Notes: generated from the sequence alone by a model not told the origin. Numbered from the stretch's first letter, positions 44,413 through 53,743 are shown. The stretch: 64,000 nucleotides of DNA from Mycobacterium sp. UM_CSW (GCF_000455205.1 NZ_AUWQ01000065.1:1-64000), one strand, 5' to 3'. Numbers and translations: made by a program.

Positions 44413-45482
44413 GCCGCGGCTGCCGCGAGCTCGGTCGCCGCGGGGATCACCTCTTGGGCGAACAACTTCATCGACTCGTATACCTTTGTGCGATCCATGG
44501 CGCCGCCGCGCGACATGCGCAAAATGATGTTGCGCCAGCCCATGTCGATGACGGTGCGCATCTTCTCGACGATGCGGTCCGGGTCACCCATCAGCGTGAG
44601 GTGCGAATTCAGCACCTGTTCGTAGCTTTGCTTGTCGTGTTTTTCGAACCAGTCCGAATAGGCCTTGTAGTCGGCCGGTATCTCGCCGCCGCGCTCGAAC
44701 GGGCTCGAATACTTTCGATGGGTCTGAATGGAGAGCTCGACGCTTTCCCGCGGGTAGCTCCGGGCGAACGCGTCGTCCTGGTGGCAGAAGGCGTTGAGCA
44801 GCGCCCACACGTGGCCGGTGGCGGCGTCGAGTCCCTTTTCCGACTGCACCTTCAGGTAGATGTCCAGGGCCCCCTGCAGATCGGGGTCGACCTGATAGGG
44901 GTTTCCGATGATCGCGCCGAACCCCTTCTCGGCGAGCCATTCGAAGCTGGACGGCGTCTTCATCACGGTGCCCCACACGGGGATCGGCTGCTGCGCCGGC
45001 CGCGGATAGATCGTGACGTCCTCGAGATGGAAGTACTTGCCGTGGAAGCTGACGTTCTCTTCGGTCAGGAGGCGGCTGACGATCTCCACGCACTCCTGGT
45101 ATCGGCCGGTGGCCTCCTCCATCGAGATGCCGAAGCCCTTGAACTCGTGCGCCTGATAGCCGCGCCCAAAGCCGGCGTCGAAGCGCCCGCCGGACAGGAC
45201 GTCGACCAAGGCGATCCGTTCGGCCAACTGAATCGGCTCGTGGAAGGGCGCCACCATGCAGGCCGTACCGATGCGGATGCGCTCGGTCTGCGCGGCGATG
45301 GCGGTCGCCACTTGGGGCAGGTCCGGGAGCATGCCGTAGGGGGAGAAGTGGTGTTCGGCCAGCCAGATCTCGTCGTAGCCGAGTTCCTCCGCCCAGCGCG
45401 CCTCCTCGAGCACGTTGGCCAGCACCTCCCGCTCGCTGAGGTGGTTGGGCTTGTCGCCGAGGATGAACACGCCGAACTTCAT
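44409..45482 (-). CDS. Luciferase-like (LLM) flavin-dependent monooxygenase
   Basis: 357 aa bacterial luciferase-type TIM barrel. The start MKFGVFILGDKPNH, EARWAEELGYDEIWLAEHHF and GFGRGYQAHEFKGFG are characteristic. ATG 45482 has GGGAGGG 6 nt upstream; the frame upstream is spurious. Members use reduced flavin (FMN or F420) for Baeyer-Villiger or hydroxylation chemistry. It heads the unit LLM, ligase, thiolase-like, DUF35, SnoaL. Confidence 0.86.
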   Translation of the reverse strand: MKFGVFILGDKPNHLSEREVLANVLEEARWAEELGYDEIWLAEHHFSPYGMLPDLPQVATAIAAQTERIRIGTACMVAPFHEPIQLAERIALVDVLSGGRFDAGFGRGYQAHEFKGFGISMEEATGRYQECVEIVSRLLTEENVSFHGKYFHLEDVTIYPRPAQQPIPVWGTVMKTPSSFEWLAEKGFGAIIGNPYQVDPDLQGALDIYLKVQSEKGLDAATGHVWALLNAFCHQDDAFARSYPRESVELSIQTHRKYSSPFERGGEIPADYKAYSDWFEKHDKQSYEQVLNSHLTLMGDPDRIVEKMRTVIDMGWRNIILRMSRGGAMDRTKVYESMKLFAQEVIPAATELAAAAA

Positions 45483-45540
45483 GTCGGTCCCTCCCGCTGT
45501 CCGTCGATAAAAGTAGTTGCACTGACTGCCACAATAATGC

Positions 45541-45567
45541 ACGATTGAACACATATCGTCAATCCGT
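45541..45567. promoter_or_regulatory. Candidate operator, site 10
   Basis: Triplets ACG, ACA, CGT, CGT at 8-bp spacing, between the divergent monooxygenase (start 45482) and hydratase (start 45583) genes. The latter leads an operon containing a TetR gene. Confidence 0.62.
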
Positions 45568-45582
45568 TTAGTAGGGAGTGCC

Positions 45583-46410
45583 GTGGCTCTGTTCGACTCC
45601 GCGGTCGGAACCGCGTTGCCGCCGAGCACCTTCCGCTGGTGCGAGACCGACGTGATCCTGTACGCCTTGGGGGTGGGCGCCCGTCCGCCGTCCGAGCTGG
45701 GGCTGCTCAACGAGGCTTGCGGTCCCGATGTGCTGCCGACGTTCGCCCTGGTGGCCAACTGGTGGGCGGTCAAGGACCTGCGCAGTGTGCTCGATCTGGG
45801 CACGTATCCGATCGTGCACTCCGCGCAATCGCTGGAGCTGCGTCGGCCGATCGGCGCCGGCGGGGAAATGTCGGTGCAGGCCGAGGTGTCGGCGGTGTGG
45901 GACAAGGGCAAGCACGCGGCCGTCGAGTTGACCAGCCGGGGCGCCGATCCGGACGGGACCGTGTTCGTCGCCAAGTCCCAGACCATGGTCCTCGGTGCGG
46001 GGGGATTCGGCGGCGACCGTGGGCCCGCCGCCGAACCGGACCCCGACGGGCCGCCGGACGCGATATTCGACGACGTCGTCCGGCCCGAGCAGGCCGCCCT
46101 CTACCGCCTCTCGGGTGACCGCAACCAGCTGCACATCGACCCGGAGGCGGCCCGCAGGTACGGCTTCGACGACGTCTTCCTGCACGGGCTGTGCACGCTC
46201 GGGTTCGCCGCGCGGGCGGTGATCGACCGGATCGGTGACGGGGACCCCCGGTCGCTGACATCCTTGGGCTGCCGGTTCTCCAAGCAGGTGAAGCTCGATG
46301 CCCCGCTGCGGACGGAGATCTGGCGAGCCGAAGGTTCGGTGCGTTTCCGGACGTTGCAGGGTGACGCCGTCGCCCTGAGCTCCGGAACCGCCACGCTGGC
46401 AGGGGCGTGA
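45583..46410 (+). CDS. MaoC-like double-hotdog (R)-specific enoyl-CoA hydratase
   Basis: 275 aa, two hotdog domains. The second carries the hydratase-2 motif YRLSGDRNQLHIDPEAARRY (catalytic Asp and His) near residues 170-185, followed by FLHGLCTLGF. This is the 17-beta-HSD4 hydratase type used on bulky enoyl-CoAs. GTG 45583 has AGGGAG 4 nt upstream. It overlaps a TetR gene by 4 nt. Confidence 0.87.
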   Translation: MALFDSAVGTALPPSTFRWCETDVILYALGVGARPPSELGLLNEACGPDVLPTFALVANWWAVKDLRSVLDLGTYPIVHSAQSLELRRPIGAGGEMSVQAEVSAVWDKGKHAAVELTSRGADPDGTVFVAKSQTMVLGAGGFGGDRGPAAEPDPDGPPDAIFDDVVRPEQAALYRLSGDRNQLHIDPEAARRYGFDDVFLHGLCTLGFAARAVIDRIGDGDPRSLTSLGCRFSKQVKLDAPLRTEIWRAEGSVRFRTLQGDAVALSSGTATLAGA

Positions 46411-47051
46411 GCATGGACCAACGACGGGCCCGCGGATTGCGCAACAGGCAGGCGCTCATCCATGCCGCGATCGAGCTGTTCACCACTCAGGGCTACGAGG
46501 GGACCACCGTCGACCAGATCTCGGCGGCGGCCGGGGTCGCGCCGCGCACGTTCTTCCATCACTTCGCCAGCAAGGAAGACATCCTGTTCGACGGCTACGC
46601 CGAGCGGCTGCAGGAGGCGATCCGCCGCTTCCGCGCCGCGCGATCGGACTCGTTGTGCGACGCCCTCGCCGAGACGTCGATGGCGGTAGCGCAAGCGATA
46701 GTCGATCAGCCCGACATGTTTTTGGTCCGCGCGCGGATGTATCACAGCCTGCCGGCGCTGCGCGCGACCATGCTGCGGATCAACGAGGACTGGATCGATC
46801 AGCTCACCGCCGAGGTGGCGCGCTGGCTGGGCAGCGAAACCCAACCGGACTTGCGGCCTCGGCTGGCCGCCACGCTGATCAACGCCGCCAACCGCGCCGC
46901 GATCGATTCGTGGGTCGCCGCCGGTGGCCGGGGTGAGTTGTCGCAATTGATGGCCGAATCCGTGGAGTTGGTGCGGCCCTCGATCGCCGCGATCGAGCGC
47001 ACCGTCGCAACGTCCGGACCGGGGCGGGGAGGTGGCAAGCGTGTCGGGTGA
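46407..47051 (+). CDS. TetR family transcriptional regulator
   Basis: 214 aa. The N-terminal HTH is TTVDQISAAAGVAPRTFFHHFASKEDIL with the typical start RNRQALIHAAIELFTTQGYEG. The C-terminal ligand domain is unrelated in sequence to the other two TetR proteins here. It sits between a MaoC hydratase and an SDR in one overlapping transcription unit behind operator site 10, so it is probably autoregulated. It is one of three candidates for the regulator of the 27-bp sites. Confidence 0.88.
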   Translation: MSMDQRRARGLRNRQALIHAAIELFTTQGYEGTTVDQISAAAGVAPRTFFHHFASKEDILFDGYAERLQEAIRRFRAARSDSLCDALAETSMAVAQAIVDQPDMFLVRARMYHSLPALRATMLRINEDWIDQLTAEVARWLGSETQPDLRPRLAATLINAANRAAIDSWVAAGGRGELSQLMAESVELVRPSIAAIERTVATSGPGRGGGKRVG

Positions 47052-47790
47052 TTCCCGTCCGCTCGCGGTCGTCACCGGGGGAGCGCGAGGCATCGGTGAA
47101 TCGATTGTGGCCGCGCTCATGTGCAGCGGGTACCGGGTGGCCGCGATCGATGTGAACGCGAAGGCCATTGCGCGCGCGGCGGATTCGGATGAGGCGAAAT
47201 CGGGATTGCTCGTCCCGATGAACCTGTCGATCACGGACCGTAGCGCGGTCGAGGACGCGCTGAGCGGGTTGGCCGACCGGTACGGGCCCGTCCGGGCGTT
47301 GGTCAACAACGCGGGTATGACGCTGCCCGGCACTTTTCTCGAACAGACGGACGAGGACTGGGACCGCATCGTCGACGTCAATCTCAAGGGCACCTTCGTC
47401 ATGGCGCAGGTCGCCGCCCGGCAGATGGTCGCCCACGGCGGCGGGGCCATCGTGAACGTTAGCTCGGTGTCGGCCCACGGGGTGCGCACCGGGCCGCCGG
47501 CCTACGCGGCCGCCAAGGCCGGTGTTGAAGGGCTGAGCCGGCTGATGGCCGTTCAGCTCGGTGTGCATGGGATCCGGGTCAACACTGTGGTGGTCGGCAC
47601 CACCGCGACGCCGTGGCTGTTGTCGCGTAAGACGTCCGACGAGCTGGCGCAGATGCGCCAGACGACAGTGACCGGAAAAATCGGTGAGCCGGAGGACGTG
47701 GCCGGGGTGGTGGCCTTTCTGTGTTCGCCCGCCGCCAAACATGTCACCGGCCAGCTCATTTCGGTGTCGGGCGGGCAGTGGATGCCATGA
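47041..47790 (+). CDS. SDR family oxidoreductase
   Basis: 249 aa classical SDR. VVTGGARGIGESI, VNNAGM, SSVSAHG and YAAAKAG are all present, with the C-terminal end SVSGGQWMP. GTG 47041 has GGAGG 8 nt before it and lies within the end of the TetR gene. Likely a 3-hydroxyacyl-CoA dehydrogenase acting after the MaoC hydratase of the same unit. Confidence 0.87.
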   Translation: MSGDSRPLAVVTGGARGIGESIVAALMCSGYRVAAIDVNAKAIARAADSDEAKSGLLVPMNLSITDRSAVEDALSGLADRYGPVRALVNNAGMTLPGTFLEQTDEDWDRIVDVNLKGTFVMAQVAARQMVAHGGGAIVNVSSVSAHGVRTGPPAYAAAKAGVEGLSRLMAVQLGVHGIRVNTVVVGTTATPWLLSRKTSDELAQMRQTTVTGKIGEPEDVAGVVAFLCSPAAKHVTGQLISVSGGQWMP

Positions 47791-47802
47791 CGTCGATGCG
47801 GA

Positions 47803-47829
47803 ACGACAAGACACATGCTGATGTAGTGT
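47803..47829. promoter_or_regulatory. Candidate operator, site 11
   Basis: Triplets ACG, ACA, TGA, TGT at 8-bp spacing, ending 16 nt before the ATG of the crotonase at 47846. Confidence 0.55.
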
Positions 47830-47845
47830 TTACTGCTACGAAACG

Positions 47846-48628
47846 ATGCCAGGGGATGTCGTGGAACTGAAGAGAATCCTGTTCGACGTCAGCGAGCAGG
47901 TCGCGACCATCACGATCAATAGACCGGAACGGCTCAACGCCACCGACGACCTGACCCGCACCGAACTCGGCATCGCGTGGGCACGGGTGCGGGAGGACCC
48001 GAACATCCGGGTCGCCATCATCACCGGAGCCGGCGACCGCGCATTCTCCGCGGGTCAGGACATCCGGGCAACGGCCGAGGGCGGCATCCGCAATAAGGTT
48101 CCTGGTTCGCGGTTGCACCACAACGTGTGGAAGCCGGTCATCTGCGCCCTCAACGGAATGGTCGTCGGCGGCGGCCTGCATCAGGTCGCCGACGCCGACC
48201 TCATCATCGCGGCCGAGCACGCGGAGCTGATCGACACGCATCTGGCCGTGGGCAACGTGTTCGCGCTCGAGCCCGCGGTGCTGCTGCGCAGAATGCCGCT
48301 GTCGATGGTGATGCAGCTCGGGTTGATGACCAAGCAGGGCCGGATCAGCGCGCAGCGCGGCTACGAGATCGGCCTGATCAACGAGGTCGTGCCCGCGGAT
48401 CGGCTACAACAGCGGGCGCGCGAAATCGCCTTGGACATAGCGAAGCTCTCGCCGGCGACGGTCCAGGCATCGATCAAGGCGATGTGGAGCAGCCTCGATG
48501 TCGGGCTGCGCGCGGCCAACGACGTCGCGTATCGCTATGTGCTGCAACACCAGCTGACCCATCCCGACTACCGGGAAGGGATGCTCGCATTCGCGGAAAA
48601 GCGCGAACCGCGGTGGGTCGTGGAATGA
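47846..48628 (+). CDS. Enoyl-CoA hydratase/isomerase family protein
   Basis: 260 aa crotonase. TGAGDRAFSAGQDIRAT and LNGMVVGGGLHQVADADLII are the oxyanion loops. GTG 47861 has AGGGG 5 nt upstream and may be the true start instead of ATG 47846. It begins a unit with an acyl-CoA synthetase, a SnoaL-like protein and a FadE. Confidence 0.86.
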   Translation: MPGDVVELKRILFDVSEQVATITINRPERLNATDDLTRTELGIAWARVREDPNIRVAIITGAGDRAFSAGQDIRATAEGGIRNKVPGSRLHHNVWKPVICALNGMVVGGGLHQVADADLIIAAEHAELIDTHLAVGNVFALEPAVLLRRMPLSMVMQLGLMTKQGRISAQRGYEIGLINEVVPADRLQQRAREIALDIAKLSPATVQASIKAMWSSLDVGLRAANDVAYRYVLQHQLTHPDYREGMLAFAEKREPRWVVE

Positions 48629-48654
48629 GTCGATGAGTTCTGGAATGACACGCA

Positions 48655-50295
48655 ATGGGTGAATCCGCACGAACGTTCAGCTACGACCCGCTGCCCTACG
48701 CGCCCGTCGTCCCGTCGATGCTGGCCGACCTGGTCGCCGCGTACGGAGAGAACGACTTCGTCGTCAGCTCGGCCGGCGGGGGGGCCATCGAGCGGATCAG
48801 CTACGGCCAGGCGGCTATTCGGTCTGCCGAGATGGCGCGGCGGCTGCTCGGAGCCGGGGTCACCAAAGGCGTTCGGGTCGGAATCCTGGCGCCCAATGGA
48901 CCCGACTTTGTGATCGCCTTCCTGGCTGCCACCCGGATCGGCGCGGTCGCGGTGCCCATCAACACCTTCTTTCAGCCGCCGGAGTTGAGGTGGCTGCTTC
49001 GCGACGCCGACATCCACACCCTGCTATCGGTCGACGCGCTGCTCGGCAAGGACATGCTGGCGCGGGTCGCCGATGCTGCGGGTGAGTTTCCGGCCCCGGG
49101 TCCGCCCCTGAATCTCGAGCGACTGCCACAGCTGCGCAACGTTTTCGGGCTCGGCGACACCGAGCGGCCCTGGCCGAGTGTGTGGCCGGAACCTGCGCCC
49201 GAAGCGTTTCTGCGAGCGTGCGAATCCACCGTCCGCCCGTCCGACGACCTGGTCGTCATCTACACATCGGGAAGCACCTCGGACCCTAAGGGCGTCATCC
49301 ACACGCACGGCACCGCGATCACACACTCTCGCTTCGTCGCCACGCAGCACGAGTGGAAACCCGACGACCGGGTGTACATCCCGATGGTGTTCTTCTGGGT
49401 CGCCGGGTTGGTCTTCGGTCTGCTCGGACCGATGCAGACCGGCGCCACCATCATCACCGAGCACAAGTTCGACGCCGGCGACGTGCTGCGCCTGCTCGAA
49501 TCCGAACGGGCCACCTACGCAACGGGATTCCCCCACGTGGGCCGGGCCCTGGCGAATCATCCCGACTACGCGTCCACCGATCTGTCGAGTCTGCGCGCGG
49601 GATACCACCAGGTCCTGCTGCCGCCGGAACTGCGCGCGGCCGATCCGTCGCTGCTGGTTACACAATTGGGCATGACCGAGACGTGCAGTTCGCACACCTG
49701 GTGGCCACCACACGAACCGGTGCCGGAAAGCAAGCGCGGTTCGCTCGGGGTTGCGGCACCCGGCTATCAGCACAAGATCGTCGATGAAACGGGCGTGGAG
49801 CTGCCCAACGGGACGGTAGGGGAAATCTGCGTGCGGGGCACGGCCATGATGCGCGGCATGGTCGGGCGGCAGCGCAGCGACCTGTTCGACGACGACGGCT
49901 GGTATCACACGAAGGACGCCGGATACCTGGACGACGACGGCTTTCTGTTCTTCACCGGACGCACCGACGACATGATCAAGACGTCGGGCGCGAACGTCGC
50001 GCCGGTGGAGGTCGAGGCGGTGATCGGCGGCGTCGATGGCGTCCGGATCGCCTATGTCGTCGGCGTTCCGGACACGGACAAGGGCGCGCTCGTCTGCGCC
50101 GTGGTCGTGCTCAATCAGGGGCGGTGCACATCGCAGGATGAGCTCGCGGCGGCTTGCCGGAAGGAACTGGCCGCGTACAAGGTCCCCAAGCGGTGGGTGA
50201 TCCTCCCCGACGCCGATGGGCTGCCCTACACAACCACGAACAAGATCGACAAGCCCCGGCTGGTGCAGTTACTGAGGTCGGGGGAGCTGGCATGA
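48655..50295 (+). CDS. Acyl-CoA synthetase (AMP-forming, ANL superfamily)
   Basis: 546 aa. IYTSGSTSDPKGVIHTHG is the P-loop, MTETCSSHTWW the substrate segment, GYLDDDGFLFFTGRTDDMIK the hinge, and YTTTNKIDKPRL carries the C-terminal catalytic Lys. It forms an acyl-CoA from a free acid. It overlaps the SnoaL gene at 50292 by 4 nt (ATGA). Confidence 0.88.
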   Translation: MGESARTFSYDPLPYAPVVPSMLADLVAAYGENDFVVSSAGGGAIERISYGQAAIRSAEMARRLLGAGVTKGVRVGILAPNGPDFVIAFLAATRIGAVAVPINTFFQPPELRWLLRDADIHTLLSVDALLGKDMLARVADAAGEFPAPGPPLNLERLPQLRNVFGLGDTERPWPSVWPEPAPEAFLRACESTVRPSDDLVVIYTSGSTSDPKGVIHTHGTAITHSRFVATQHEWKPDDRVYIPMVFFWVAGLVFGLLGPMQTGATIITEHKFDAGDVLRLLESERATYATGFPHVGRALANHPDYASTDLSSLRAGYHQVLLPPELRAADPSLLVTQLGMTETCSSHTWWPPHEPVPESKRGSLGVAAPGYQHKIVDETGVELPNGTVGEICVRGTAMMRGMVGRQRSDLFDDDGWYHTKDAGYLDDDGFLFFTGRTDDMIKTSGANVAPVEVEAVIGGVDGVRIAYVVGVPDTDKGALVCAVVVLNQGRCTSQDELAAACRKELAAYKVPKRWVILPDADGLPYTTTNKIDKPRLVQLLRSGELA

Positions 50296-50933
50296 CCGGG
50301 TTGGAGGCGCGGGTCGCCCGACTGGAGGCCATCGAGGAAATTCGGCAGCTGGCGGCGCGTTACGCGGTGGCGTTGGACATGCGCGACTTCGATTCCCTGG
50401 CAAATCTTTTCGTTGACGACGTCGGTGTGCCGGGCAAGCGCCGTGGGCGCGACGCGATGCGCCAATGGTACGACGCAGAGGTTCGTCCGACGCTACTGGG
50501 CAGCGCGCACGGCGTCCTCGGCCACGTCATCGACGTCCACGACGCCAACACCGCGAGCGGACTTGTCTACTCGCGCAACGACTTGGAAACCGAGACCGCG
50601 TGGTTCATCGAGATGCTGGCCTATCTCGACCGCTACGAACGGCGCGCCGGCCGTTGGTATTTCGCGCGTCGCACCCCGCTGTTCTGGTACCGCAGCGACA
50701 TCACCGACCCGCCGATCGGTCCGCGGAAGGTGCGCTGGCCCGGCGGCCCGAGCCAGGACGGCTCTTTCCACGACGCCTTCCCGTCGTGGGACGCATTCTG
50801 GGCCGCCGACCCGGGACGCTTCGACGCGCCGGTCCCCGCCCCCGCCGCCGTCGGTGACTGGCTGCGCAGTTTGCGCCGGGGGGCTGAGGCTCCGCGGGTG
50901 AGCCAGACTGGACGCGGAACCGCGGGGCCCTGA
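50292..50933 (+). CDS. SnoaL/NTF2-like family protein
   Basis: 213 aa, longer than the usual SnoaL protein because of a ~60-residue Pro/Trp-rich C-terminus. The family part is ARLEAIEEIRQLAARYAVALDMRD through WYFARRTPLFWYRSD. Similar to the 27911 gene. ATG 50292 overlaps the ligase stop; the following FadE starts 1 nt after its stop. Confidence 0.77.
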   Translation: MTGLEARVARLEAIEEIRQLAARYAVALDMRDFDSLANLFVDDVGVPGKRRGRDAMRQWYDAEVRPTLLGSAHGVLGHVIDVHDANTASGLVYSRNDLETETAWFIEMLAYLDRYERRAGRWYFARRTPLFWYRSDITDPPIGPRKVRWPGGPSQDGSFHDAFPSWDAFWAADPGRFDAPVPAPAAVGDWLRSLRRGAEAPRVSQTGRGTAGP

Positions 50934-50934
50934 A

Positions 50935-52062
50935 ATGTCGTACCAAGCAACGAGTTTCGCATTCACCAACGAGCAGGACGAGCTGCGTCGCGTCGTGCGC
51001 TCCTTCCTCGAAAGCAAGGCCGACGAGGCGCAGGTGCGCCGCCACATGGAATCACCGCTGGGGTACGACCCGTTGTTGTGGGCGCAGATGTCCGACGAAC
51101 TGGCCTTAGTGGGGCTCGCAATTCCCGAGGAATTCGGCGGTCAGGGGTACACCTTCGTCGAACTCGGCATCGTCGCCGAGGAGCTGGGACGGGCGCTTGC
51201 TCCCTCCCCGTTCTTCGCGTCGGCGGTGCTGGCGTCCAGCGCGCTGCTTGAGTCGGGCGACTACGATGCCCAGCGACGATTCCTGCCGGGCATCGCGTCC
51301 GGAGCGACGATCGCCAGCCTGGCGGTGACCGAGGAGTCGGGCCGCTGGGAGGCCGGGGCGATCCACACGCGGGCGCGAGAAACGGCCCACGCGTGGGTGC
51401 TGGACGGGGCGAAAACCTACGTCCTCGACGGCTGTAGCGCCGATGTGCTTTTGGTAGCCGCCCAGAGTGACTCCGGATTGTCGCTGTTCGCGGTCGACCG
51501 CTTCGACAACATCGCCCGGCGCGCGCTGTCCACCCTGGACCAGACCCGAAAACAGGCCCGTATCGAATTCACCGCAACGCCGGCGTCGCTCGTCGGTCGT
51601 GAAGGCGGCGCCGTGTCGGTGCTGCGGCGGACCCTCGCGCTCGGCTGTGCCGCGCTGGCCGCCGAACAGGTCGGTGGCGCGCAGCGCTGTCTCGAGATGG
51701 CCGTCGCGTACGCGAAGGCACGCAGGCAGTTCGGCAGGCCCATCGGCTCATTCCAGGCCATCCGCCACAAGTGCGCCGATGTCTTCTTGGACATCGAATG
51801 TGCCCGCGGGGCGGCCTATTACGCGGTGCGGGCCGCGGCCCAACGCTCTGCGGAATTGCCGGCTGTGGCGTCATTGGCCAAGGCGTGCAGTTCCGAGGCG
51901 TTTGCTCGGGCCGCCGCCGCCAACATCCAGATCCACGGCGGCATCGGATTCACCTGGGAACATCCCGCCCATTTGTACTTCAAGCGTGCTCAATCGTCGG
52001 GGCACCTGCTCGGCGACGCCTCCTATCACCGGCGACTGCTCGCCGACGAGATCGGGATCTGA
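50935..52062 (+). CDS. Acyl-CoA dehydrogenase (FadE), small type
   Basis: 375 aa. RRQFGRPIGSFQAIRHKCAD and IQIHGGIGFTWEHPAHLYFKR are hallmarks of the smaller subunit of heteromeric mycobacterial acyl-CoA dehydrogenases. No large subunit is next to it. It closes the unit begun at 47846 and converges on the SDR at 52068. Confidence 0.86.
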   Translation: MSYQATSFAFTNEQDELRRVVRSFLESKADEAQVRRHMESPLGYDPLLWAQMSDELALVGLAIPEEFGGQGYTFVELGIVAEELGRALAPSPFFASAVLASSALLESGDYDAQRRFLPGIASGATIASLAVTEESGRWEAGAIHTRARETAHAWVLDGAKTYVLDGCSADVLLVAAQSDSGLSLFAVDRFDNIARRALSTLDQTRKQARIEFTATPASLVGREGGAVSVLRRTLALGCAALAAEQVGGAQRCLEMAVAYAKARRQFGRPIGSFQAIRHKCADVFLDIECARGAAYYAVRAAAQRSAELPAVASLAKACSSEAFARAAAANIQIHGGIGFTWEHPAHLYFKRAQSSGHLLGDASYHRRLLADEIGI

Positions 52063-52067
52063 GCGGG

Positions 52068-52877
52068 TCAGAAGTCCGTGCCTCCGTCGATGTTGACGGC
52101 AGCGCCGGTCATGAACGCCGCCCTGTCGCTCAGCAGGAAGGCGATCAGCTCGCCCGCCTCCTCGGGACGTCCGCCGCGACCGAGGGCGACGCGCATGTTC
52201 CAGTCCGGGTTGCTCGCCAGGTGCGTATAGATCGCGTCCTGAAGCGCCACGCCATATTGCGCTGCCCGCTGGGCGCGGATGAAGTCGTTCACCTCGGTGT
52301 CGAACAGCCCAGGGCACACGGTGTTCACCCGGATGCCGTCCGGGCCATGCGTTTTGGCGAGAATCTTGGACAACGTCAACACCGCGGCCTTCAGCGCGTT
52401 ATACGGCGGAATGAGGACCTTCGGCGCCCGAACGGAATACGCGGCCGTCGTCACGATGGTTCCGCCCCCATTGCGTTGCAGGTGCGGGATGACCGCGCGG
52501 CAGGAGCGCACGGTCCCCATCAGAATCAATTGGTAGTACCAGTCCCACGACTCGTCGCCGTGTTCGAGGAACGGCCCCTGTTGATTCATCGGTCCGGCGG
52601 TGACGGCCAGGCCGCGCAGCGGTCCCAGGCTTGCTACCGCGCGGTCGACGGCACGGTCCACGCCATCACCGGCGGCGGCGGCGTCGACCGCGATGCCGAC
52701 CGCACCCACCCCGTAGTCCGCAGTCAATCGCTCCGCACGCGCCTGGGCGCGGTCGCCGTCACGAGCGAGCAGCGCCACGTTGGCACCGTTGGCGGCGAGC
52801 TGCTCGGCGGCGGCGAACCCGATGCCGGTCGTCCCGCCAACCAGAACGAAGTTGTGTCCCGCCACACCAAGCTCCAC
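52068..52877 (-). CDS. SDR family oxidoreductase
   Basis: 269 aa. The cofactor loop is VGGTTGIGFAAAE (variant TTGIG), the second motif is the unusual VTAGP instead of NNAG, and YNALK is the catalytic pair. The C-terminus VNIDGGTDF is typical. The GTG start at 52877 follows GAGGG. Divergent from the TetR gene at 53033, with site 12 between them. Confidence 0.84.
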   Translation of the reverse strand: MELGVAGHNFVLVGGTTGIGFAAAEQLAANGANVALLARDGDRAQARAERLTADYGVGAVGIAVDAAAAGDGVDRAVDRAVASLGPLRGLAVTAGPMNQQGPFLEHGDESWDWYYQLILMGTVRSCRAVIPHLQRNGGGTIVTTAAYSVRAPKVLIPPYNALKAAVLTLSKILAKTHGPDGIRVNTVCPGLFDTEVNDFIRAQRAAQYGVALQDAIYTHLASNPDWNMRVALGRGGRPEEAGELIAFLLSDRAAFMTGAAVNIDGGTDF

Positions 52878-52923
52878 GCGCTGCCCTCGTTTCTGGCGTC
52901 ACCGCCGACGACAGCCATACTAA

Positions 52924-52950
52924 ACAGAAGTACGCCAAGTGTTGCAATGA
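52924..52950. promoter_or_regulatory. Candidate operator, site 12
   Basis: Triplets ACA, ACG, TGT, TGA at 8-bp spacing, 46 nt upstream of the SDR (start 52877) and 82 nt upstream of the TetR gene (start 53033). Confidence 0.58.
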
Positions 52951-53004
52951 CCACTTTGGGGCCACCGTCCAGCGGCTTCACGGCCCCCCGACGGAACACA
53001 ATGC

Positions 53005-53014
53005 ACAAATTTGT
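53005..53014. promoter_or_regulatory. Palindrome ACAAATTTGT before a TetR gene
   Basis: Perfect 10-bp palindrome 18 nt upstream of the TetR ATG at 53033. It does not follow the 8-bp triplet spacing of the other sites, so if it is an operator it may serve autoregulation. Confidence 0.35.
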
Positions 53015-53032
53015 CGCGTAGCATAGGGCGGC

Positions 53033-53644
53033 ATGTCGACGAAACCAGCCCCCACCGAACTCGAGTCGGACGGGGAATTCGATCGCCGCGACCAGATCCT
53101 TGAGGCGGCGAACGAATGTTTCACCCAACTCGGCATTCAGCGCACCAGCGTCCAGGACGTCGCGCGAAAGGCCAACGTGTCGCGGGGCACGGTGTACCGG
53201 TACTTCGAAGACCGCAACGTGCTCATCGACGCCGCCATCGAATTCGGCGCGCAGCGGTTCTATCGCGAGGTCGCCTCGGCGATGGCCAAGAAGAACACGC
53301 TGGCGGAGCAGGTCGGCGCGATGGCGGAAACCCACGCCAGGATCCTCCTCGACCATCGGACAAGGAACCGTTTGATGGCCGACGACGCCGAACTGATGCG
53401 GCACATGATCTCCGACGGTGACACGGCGGTCCGGCGTACCACGCAATTTCTCGAACCGTATGTGCGGGCCGCGCGCGAGCGTGGCGAGGTGGGCACCGGT
53501 GTCGACGTTGCTGCTGCGAGCGAATGGCTGGCCCGAATCATCTGGTCGTTTTCTACCGTCAACGAGGCCCAAACGTTCGACATGTCCAAGCCGGACACTG
53601 TCCGGCGCTATGTGGAGGCGTTCGCGATCAATGGGCTCCGCTGA
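53033..53644 (+). CDS. TetR family transcriptional regulator (paralog of 55836-56447)
   Basis: 203 aa. HTH: TSVQDVARKANVSRGTVYRYFEDRNVLI. By hand count about 85% of the last 187 residues are identical to the TetR encoded at 55836, with the HTH recognition helix nearly the same (RMAKVSRGTIYRYF there). Equal length points to a recent duplication. It is flanked by operator sites 12 and 13. Best candidate, with its paralog, for reading the 27-bp sites. Confidence 0.9.
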   Translation: MSTKPAPTELESDGEFDRRDQILEAANECFTQLGIQRTSVQDVARKANVSRGTVYRYFEDRNVLIDAAIEFGAQRFYREVASAMAKKNTLAEQVGAMAETHARILLDHRTRNRLMADDAELMRHMISDGDTAVRRTTQFLEPYVRAARERGEVGTGVDVAAASEWLARIIWSFSTVNEAQTFDMSKPDTVRRYVEAFAINGLR

Positions 53645-53663
53645 CGGACCATGCGGAAGCCGC

Positions 53664-53690
53664 TCAACTGAACAATAGATGTACTATTGT
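53664..53690. promoter_or_regulatory. Candidate operator, site 13
   Basis: Triplets TCA, ACA, TGT, TGT at 8-bp spacing. The core GAACAATAG-N5-CTATTGTTC is a perfect 9-bp inverted repeat, the longest palindrome among the sites. It is 53 nt upstream of the SDR at 53744. Confidence 0.7.
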
Positions 53691-53743
53691 TCTCCATTGT
53701 CGGACGGCTTTGAACGCGTGGATTATCGATCGGTGGTCAGCAC

